A DNA stretch of 8,254 nucleotides, taken from positions 1 to 8,254 of the forward strand of contig JAISEA010000098.1 of the NCBI GenBank assembly GCA_031264475.1, written 5' to 3'. The position numbers and the translations under genes are program-made. Below the pieces are notes generated by a model that did no database searches, had not been told where the DNA came from, and saw only the letters and a list, made by a program, of their open reading frames with translations. This document shows positions 6,003 through 8,254 of this stretch, piece by piece. How positions within the stretch are numbered: the first letter of the stretch is position 1; every line of letters starts with the position of its first letter. The stretch is from Treponema sp. Its GTDB lineage: Bacteria; Spirochaetota; Spirochaetia; Treponematales; Breznakiellaceae.

Positions 6003-6098
6003 GGGCGCTATTTCCAAAACGAGGGTCGCAAACAGGCGCCCTCGTGTCGCGCCCCTTCGCTCCGGTTCCCCACAGCGCGGTCTTCTGCTACCCCACAA
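6003..6098. repeat. Module B core, copy 1
   Basis: A block beginning GGGCGCTATTTCCAAAACG that contains CGAGGG...CCCTCG arms (possible hairpin) and CGCGCCCCTTCGCTCCGGTT. It is repeated at offset +674 (6677-6772). By hand count about 15 of 138 positions differ between 6003-6140 and 6677-6814, with no net indel. A strong SD-like AAGGAGG (5996-6002) precedes it. No transposase or recombinase gene is nearby. Confidence 0.88.
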
Positions 6099-6366
6099 AA
6101 ATATCCAAGCCCATAAGCGTTATACTCAAACCCGCAAGAATTATACCCAAGTCCGTAAAAATTGTACTCAAACCCGAAAGATTTATAACCAAATCCGTAA
6201 GTTTTTTACACAAGACCGTAAAAATTATACTCAAGTACGAAGAAATTGTACCCGCGTCCGGAAGATTTGTACCCGCGTCCGGAATAATTGTACGCACGTC
6301 CGAAAGATTTGTACTCAAGTACGAAAAGTTTATACTGCAAGGTTGAGCGACAGGCACGCCTGTTAG
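6010..6366 (+). CDS. Possible heptapeptide-repeat protein, copy 1 (speculative)
   Basis: The frame reads ISKTRVANRRPRVAPLRSG..., then ten repeats of (Y/C)TQxRK(N/I) from about 6121, and ends RLSDRHAC at a TAG within module A. The frame is open further upstream to a TTG at 5977. Across the 21-bp units, substitutions in this frame fall largely on third codon positions: the Thr codon appears as ACT, ACC, ACA and ACG and the Arg codon as CGC, CGT, CGA and CGG while the residues persist. That favours this frame over the overlapping one that reads VLKYE-type heptads. There is no good ATG. The best-placed SD, AAGGAGG at 5996-6002, points to an ATT at 6010, which is a rare start. The product would be very basic. 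In the core preceding the array, most changes between copies are nonsynonymous, which argues against coding. Confidence 0.25.
   Translation: MSKTRVANRRPRVAPLRSGSPQRGLLLPHKNIQAHKRYTQTRKNYTQVRKNCTQTRKIYNQIRKFFTQDRKNYTQVRRNCTRVRKICTRVRNNCTHVRKICTQVRKVYTARLSDRHAC
6099..6342. repeat. 21-bp tandem array, copy 1 (about 11.5 units)
   Basis: Units start at 6099, 6120 and every 21 bp to 6330 with no length change; the last is partial. The unit reads TTRTAC, a variable base, CAAGTMCG (often), a variable base, then AARAA or AAGAT. Some units contain the short palindrome GTACT-CA-AGTAC; others have the variant CCGCGTCCGG. Because 21 is a multiple of 3, several frames stay open and encode heptapeptide repeats. 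The array ends at the start of module A copy 3. Confidence 0.93.
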
Positions 6367-6519
6367 ACGCCTTCGTACGGGCATTATAAGAAAGGGGAAT
6401 CCGCTTCCCCTGACCTGACGGCTAGATCTGTAAACAAGTGAGGTTCCTCCGCGTTAATATGCCGCAAGGTTGAGCGATAGGCACGCCTGTTTAATATCAA
6501 AGGTGTCAGACATAATCTA
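6350..6519. repeat. Module A repeat, copy 3
   Basis: Begins with the palindrome ACAGGC-AC-GCCTGT (6350-6363), then GACGCCTTCGTACGG, a hairpin AGGGGAA-TCCGC-TTCCCCT (about 6394-6412), CTGACGGCT, GGTTCCTCCGCGTTA and a second, one-mismatch palindrome ATAGGC-AC-GCCTGT (6477-6490). It ends in the 40-nt block shared exactly with copy 1. Relative to copies 1 and 2 it has a 2-nt insertion after GACGGCTA, so minus-strand frames shift. Confidence 0.83.
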
Positions 6520-6585
6520 TTCAACCACAAGATCAGGTAAACAAGTTAAATAAATAGAAATATAAGGATGGGGGCTCTGTTTCCG

Positions 6586-6662
6586 CACCCGAAGGATGTT
6601 TAACGACTTCCCACGGGGTATTATAAGAAAGGCAGACCCGCTACTCCCGACAAGTAAAGCGA
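6586..6662. repeat. Module A repeat, copy 4 (truncated)
   Basis: Holds CACCCGAAGGATGTTTAACGACTTCCCACGGGGTATTATAAGAAAGG, matching the ATPase 3' end plus module A copy 1 and the start of copy 3. It then diverges (CAGACCCGCTACTCCCGAC) and runs into module B copy 2. The intervening 6520-6585 is AT-rich and shows no gene. Confidence 0.7.
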
Positions 6663-6676
6663 AATAATAAGCAGGA

Positions 6677-6772
6677 GGGCGCTATTTCCAAAACGGGGGT
6701 CGCGTATTGTCGCCCTCGTGTCGCGCCCCTTCGCTCCGGTTCCCCACAGCGCAGTCTTCCGCTACCCACAAA
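6677..6772. repeat. Module B core, copy 2
   Basis: Second copy of the block at 6003-6098, offset exactly 674 bp. It is again preceded by a SD-like AGGAGG (6673-6678) and followed by a 21-bp array. The sharpest divergence is an 8-nt patch (GTATTGTC against AAACAGGC) between the CGGGGG and CCCTCG arms, that is, in the hairpin loop. This suggests the arms matter more than the loop. Confidence 0.88.
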
Positions 6773-6929
6773 AAATACTCAAGCCCATAAGAGTTATACT
6801 CAAACCCGAAAGAATTATACTCAAACCCGTAAGATTTTTACCAAAGTACGGAGAAATTGTACTCAAGTACGAAAGATTTGTACCTACGTCCGGAAAAATT
6901 GTACTCAAGTACGAAATGAAAAAACCTAA
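6684..6929 (+). CDS. Possible heptapeptide-repeat protein, copy 2 (speculative)
   Basis: Same frame as the copy at 6010. After the core (ISKTGVAYCRPRVAPLRSG...) come six heptads YTQTRKN, YTQTRKI, FTKVRRN, CTQVRKI, CTYVRKN and CTQVRNE, then KT and a TAA at 6927-6929. Thr codons are ACT or ACC and Arg codons CGA, CGT or CGG, so third positions vary again while residues hold. AGGAGG at 6673-6678 lies 5 nt before ATT 6684, mirroring copy 1. About 81 residues, strongly basic. No homologue is recognised. It could equally be noncoding repeat DNA. Confidence 0.22.
   Translation: MSKTGVAYCRPRVAPLRSGSPQRSLPLPTKNTQAHKSYTQTRKNYTQTRKIFTKVRRNCTQVRKICTYVRKNCTQVRNEKT
6773..6915. repeat. 21-bp tandem array, copy 2 (about 7 units)
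   Basis: Units start at 6773, 6794, 6815, 6836, 6857, 6878 and 6899, all 21 bp, with the same consensus as the first array. The unit TTGTACTCAAGTACGAAAG at 6857 is nearly identical to the one at 6309. The copy number differs from the first array (about 7 against 11.5), as expected for slippage. The array stops at the ATG of the degenerate coding region at 6916. Confidence 0.92.
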
Positions 6930-7500
6930 GCCCTGTCTTGAGAAATTTGAGGATTCTTCTTTAGAATTCGCGTTATGCAGTGTGAAAAGAGACTATTTTC
7001 ATCTGGAATCGGACTTTGATAAAGATAATATGGCGCCAAATAGCGGACGGAAAATGTATAATTTATACAAAGGGGAAAACAAGCCCGCGCGCCCGGAGTA
7101 TAGGTGCAGCGTACAAGAGTAGACGCGGAAGCGCCCCTATTCGATCACTTTCGCAAAAGGGAAGGATGGGAAATCTACGCTGTTAGAACTAAACATCTTT
7201 GGGAATTATGCGACAATCCTACCTGAAGACCTGATAGTTGACACGACGAGCATATTGCGCATGGAGAACAGCGCAGTGTATCTACAGAATAAGCGGCTTG
7301 CGTGCCAGCGGAATATAATCGCGGCACGGTAAACGACTCGATGGTCAAGCGCCGCCGCCACCTCGTTCCTCTTCGAGTACCCATGCAGAAAACACGGAAT
7401 TGAAAGAGCCGCGTATATTATACGCGCCGGTGAGATTTAAAGGGAAAGGAATGTCTACGTCAAAGATAATTCCGATGAAGTTGACTATGAAGGAATATAA
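6916..7500 (+). pseudogene. Decayed coding region of unknown function, one frame with several stops
   Basis: From ATG 6916 one frame reads MKKPKPCLEKFEDSS... through NMAPNSGRKMYNLYKG to a TAG at 7120-7122 (68 codons). The same frame then resumes as protein-like sequence: TFAKGKDGKSTLLELNIFG, LPEDLIVDTTSILRMENSAVY to a TAA at 7330-7332, then SFLFEYPCRKHGIERAAYI to a TAA at 7438-7440, then NVYVKDNSDEVDYEGI to a TAA at 7498-7500. Runs of about 69, 70 and 36 codons in one frame, with no frame change, are longer than chance would usually give. No family is recognised. No SD precedes 6916; the 21-bp array runs straight into it, so the true 5' part may have been replaced by repeat DNA. Confidence 0.35.
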
Positions 7501-7693
7501 CGCCCCACTCAAGAAGATTCAAGAACGTCCCTCTAATTCGTCGTCTCCTGATAATAGGACAGCATATAGTACTTTAAAGGTAGATCGATTGCCAAGTCAA
7601 CCGCTCCGAATCCCTCCTCCCTCCCCGCGACGCTATCCACGGCGTTTTAAACTTGGAAACTTGCGTTTCGCCACCGGCTATACCGTCGTATGA
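7451..7693 (+). CDS. Small hypothetical ORF (weak)
   Basis: An 80-codon frame MSTSKIIPMKLTMKEYNAP... ending FATGYTVV. GGGAAAGGA directly before the ATG is too close for a good SD. The Pro/Arg-rich second half (IPPPSPRRYPRRF) and the overlap with the decayed frame to its left argue against a real gene. The open frame extends back past 7330 without a stop but without a better start. No domain is recognised. The stop codon lies in the hairpin TCGTA-TGA-TACGA (7686-7698). Confidence 0.15.
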   Translation: MSTSKIIPMKLTMKEYNAPLKKIQERPSNSSSPDNRTAYSTLKVDRLPSQPLRIPPPSPRRYPRRFKLGNLRFATGYTVV

Positions 7694-7744
7694 TACGAGT
7701 ATAGCGCATATTCGCCAAATTTTTATGATTTTTCTTAATTAGGC

Positions 7745-7773
7745 TTGACAAAAAATTCTAACAAGAGTATAAT
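7745..7773 (+). promoter_or_regulatory. Consensus sigma-70 promoter for the transporter operon
   Basis: TTGACA (7745-7750), a 17-nt spacer and TATAAT (7768-7773): both hexamers are perfect and the spacing is ideal. Transcription would begin near 7780, about 195 nt before the permease ATG. A promoter this strong in front of an amino-acid transporter usually needs downstream or repressor control. Confidence 0.9.
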
Positions 7774-7779
7774 TACTAC

Positions 7780-7910
7780 TAGTTATGCGTATTTAATAAA
7801 ATTCGATATTTTAAGAGTGGGATATAAAAGACGCCGTTAAATGACTTGATAAGGTCAAAGTGCAAGATGCACATATGGTATGCATTAGGACAAGGCGCGG
7901 GAGAAACTTT
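7780..7910 (+). promoter_or_regulatory. Long 5' leader with alternative short hairpins
   Basis: The predicted leader holds TGAC-N8-GTCA (7842-7857), GTGCA-AGA-TGCAC (7860-7872) and ATGCA-N9-TGCAT (7867-7885). The last two share the bases 7867-7871 and so exclude each other. This could be an attenuation or translational switch, but the stems are short. No known riboswitch family and no T-box motif is recognised, and no terminator T-tract is present. Confidence 0.35.
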
Positions 7911-7970
7911 ATGTCTATTGAAAATCTTAAAGAAATAAATGTTCTTATATGGGCTTTATACAGGATTTAA
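7911..7970 (+). CDS. Putative 19-residue leader peptide upstream of the permease
   Basis: ATG 7911 opens MSIENLKEINVLIWALYRI and stops with TAA at 7968-7970, three bases before the permease ATG. GGGAGA at 7899-7904 is a good SD with about 6-7 nt spacing, better than the AGGA (7962-7965) in front of the permease. The latter lies inside this ORF, so translation of the permease may be coupled to it. The peptide has no Cys run, so it is not a classic cysteine attenuator; it has one Trp. It could be chance, or the first part of an amphipathic small protein. Confidence 0.4.
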   Translation: MSIENLKEINVLIWALYRI

Positions 7971-7973
7971 ATT

Positions 7974-8254
7974 ATGGGAAAACTTTTTGATTTCGCGCTT
8001 GTATTCAAGCAAATTCCCAATGTGCTAAAATATCTACCCATCACGATGGAGATCGCTATTATAGCATTCTTGGGAAGTTTAATAATAGGACTCCTCGCGG
8101 CATTGGCGCGGATCAAGAAGATCCACATTGTTTCGGAGATTGTCGCATTTTACGTGTCTTTTACTCGTGGAACGCCTGTTTTAGTACAACTTTACCTAAC
8201 CTACTACGGCATACCTATGGTACTTTTGGCATTAAACCGCGCTTATGGCACGCA
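7974..8254 (+). CDS. Amino-acid ABC transporter permease (His/Gln/cystine family), 5' part only
   Basis: The first 93 codons of an inner-membrane permease of the HisM/GlnP/TcyB type. An amphipathic start (LFDFALVFKQIPNVLKYLP) leads into a first membrane segment (about 21-46, ITMEIAIIAFLGSLIIGLL). The family signature YVSFTRGTPVLVQLYLTYYGIP (60-81) follows, with RGTP at 65-68. In this family the permease pairs with a periplasmic or lipid-anchored binding protein and an ATPase, which should be encoded beyond the window. The LPNVLKYLP-like N-terminus and YYGIP resemble cystine permeases of Firmicutes, but substrate cannot be set from this fragment. ATG with weak SD AGGA at 7962-7965. Truncated by the window end. 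Confidence 0.93.
   Translation, partial: MGKLFDFALVFKQIPNVLKYLPITMEIAIIAFLGSLIIGLLAALARIKKIHIVSEIVAFYVSFTRGTPVLVQLYLTYYGIPMVLLALNRAYGT

Noticed and set aside
6044..6346. Plus-strand frame MSRPFAPVPHSAVF... with VLKYE-type heptads, and its twin at 6718
   Set aside because: Between 21-bp units the substitutions fall on second codon positions in this frame, and the GTG start has no ribosome site nearby. The overlapping YTQxRK frame fits better.
5711..6929. Insertion sequence or transposon
   Set aside because: No transposase, integrase or clear terminal inverted repeats with target duplications are seen. The repeats alone do not show an autonomous element.

Overview
The window looks like an ordinary bacterial chromosome segment of medium GC, probably from an anaerobic or facultative Firmicutes-like organism. 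This placement is an inference with low confidence. It rests on strong AGGAG-type ribosome binding sites, near-consensus TTGACA/TATAAT promoters, the FeoA-FeoB layout and a Gram-positive-like cystine/amino-acid permease. Nothing in it pins down a species.

The core is a divergent metal-homeostasis locus. On the minus strand lie feoA (2680-3006) and feoB (543-2696), a ferrous-iron uptake pair that overlaps by 17 bp. On the plus strand lie an ArsR/SmtB-family repressor with a complete alpha5 zinc site (3382-3771) and, 36 bp later, a P1B-2 Zn/Cd/Pb-exporting P-type ATPase (3808-5715). The 375-bp gap between the two operons holds both predicted promoters, a near-perfect ArsR-type operator, a palindrome over the feoA -10 box and a long interrupted stem-loop. 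One unit brings Fe2+ in; the other senses and expels excess Zn/Cd. FeoA (at its C-terminus) and the ATPase (at its N-terminus) both carry a short His/Cys cluster.

Both flanks of this locus are rich in repeats. Left of feoB (1-542) there is a GC-rich 44-bp minisatellite, then short GTGTCAG repeats ending in a 19-bp palindrome, then a 23-bp-period array of perfect 6-6-6 palindromes. Right of the ATPase (5711-6929) there is a mosaic of dispersed modules. Module A (about 110-160 bp, four copies) holds short palindromes and grows out of the last codons of the ATPase. Module B (two copies) is a ~95-bp core followed by a 21-bp tandem array. The 21-bp arrays are open in several frames. In one frame the variation between units falls mainly on third codon positions and gives a heptapeptide of the form (Y/C)TQxRK(N/I). 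This is the best candidate in the window for something undescribed, though it may be only a DNA-level repeat.

From 6916 to about 7500 one frame reads like protein but is broken by several stops, so it is treated as a decayed gene. The right end starts a new unit: a consensus promoter (7745-7773), a ~195-nt leader with short stems and a 19-codon leader ORF, and the first 93 codons of an ABC amino-acid transporter permease that runs off the window.
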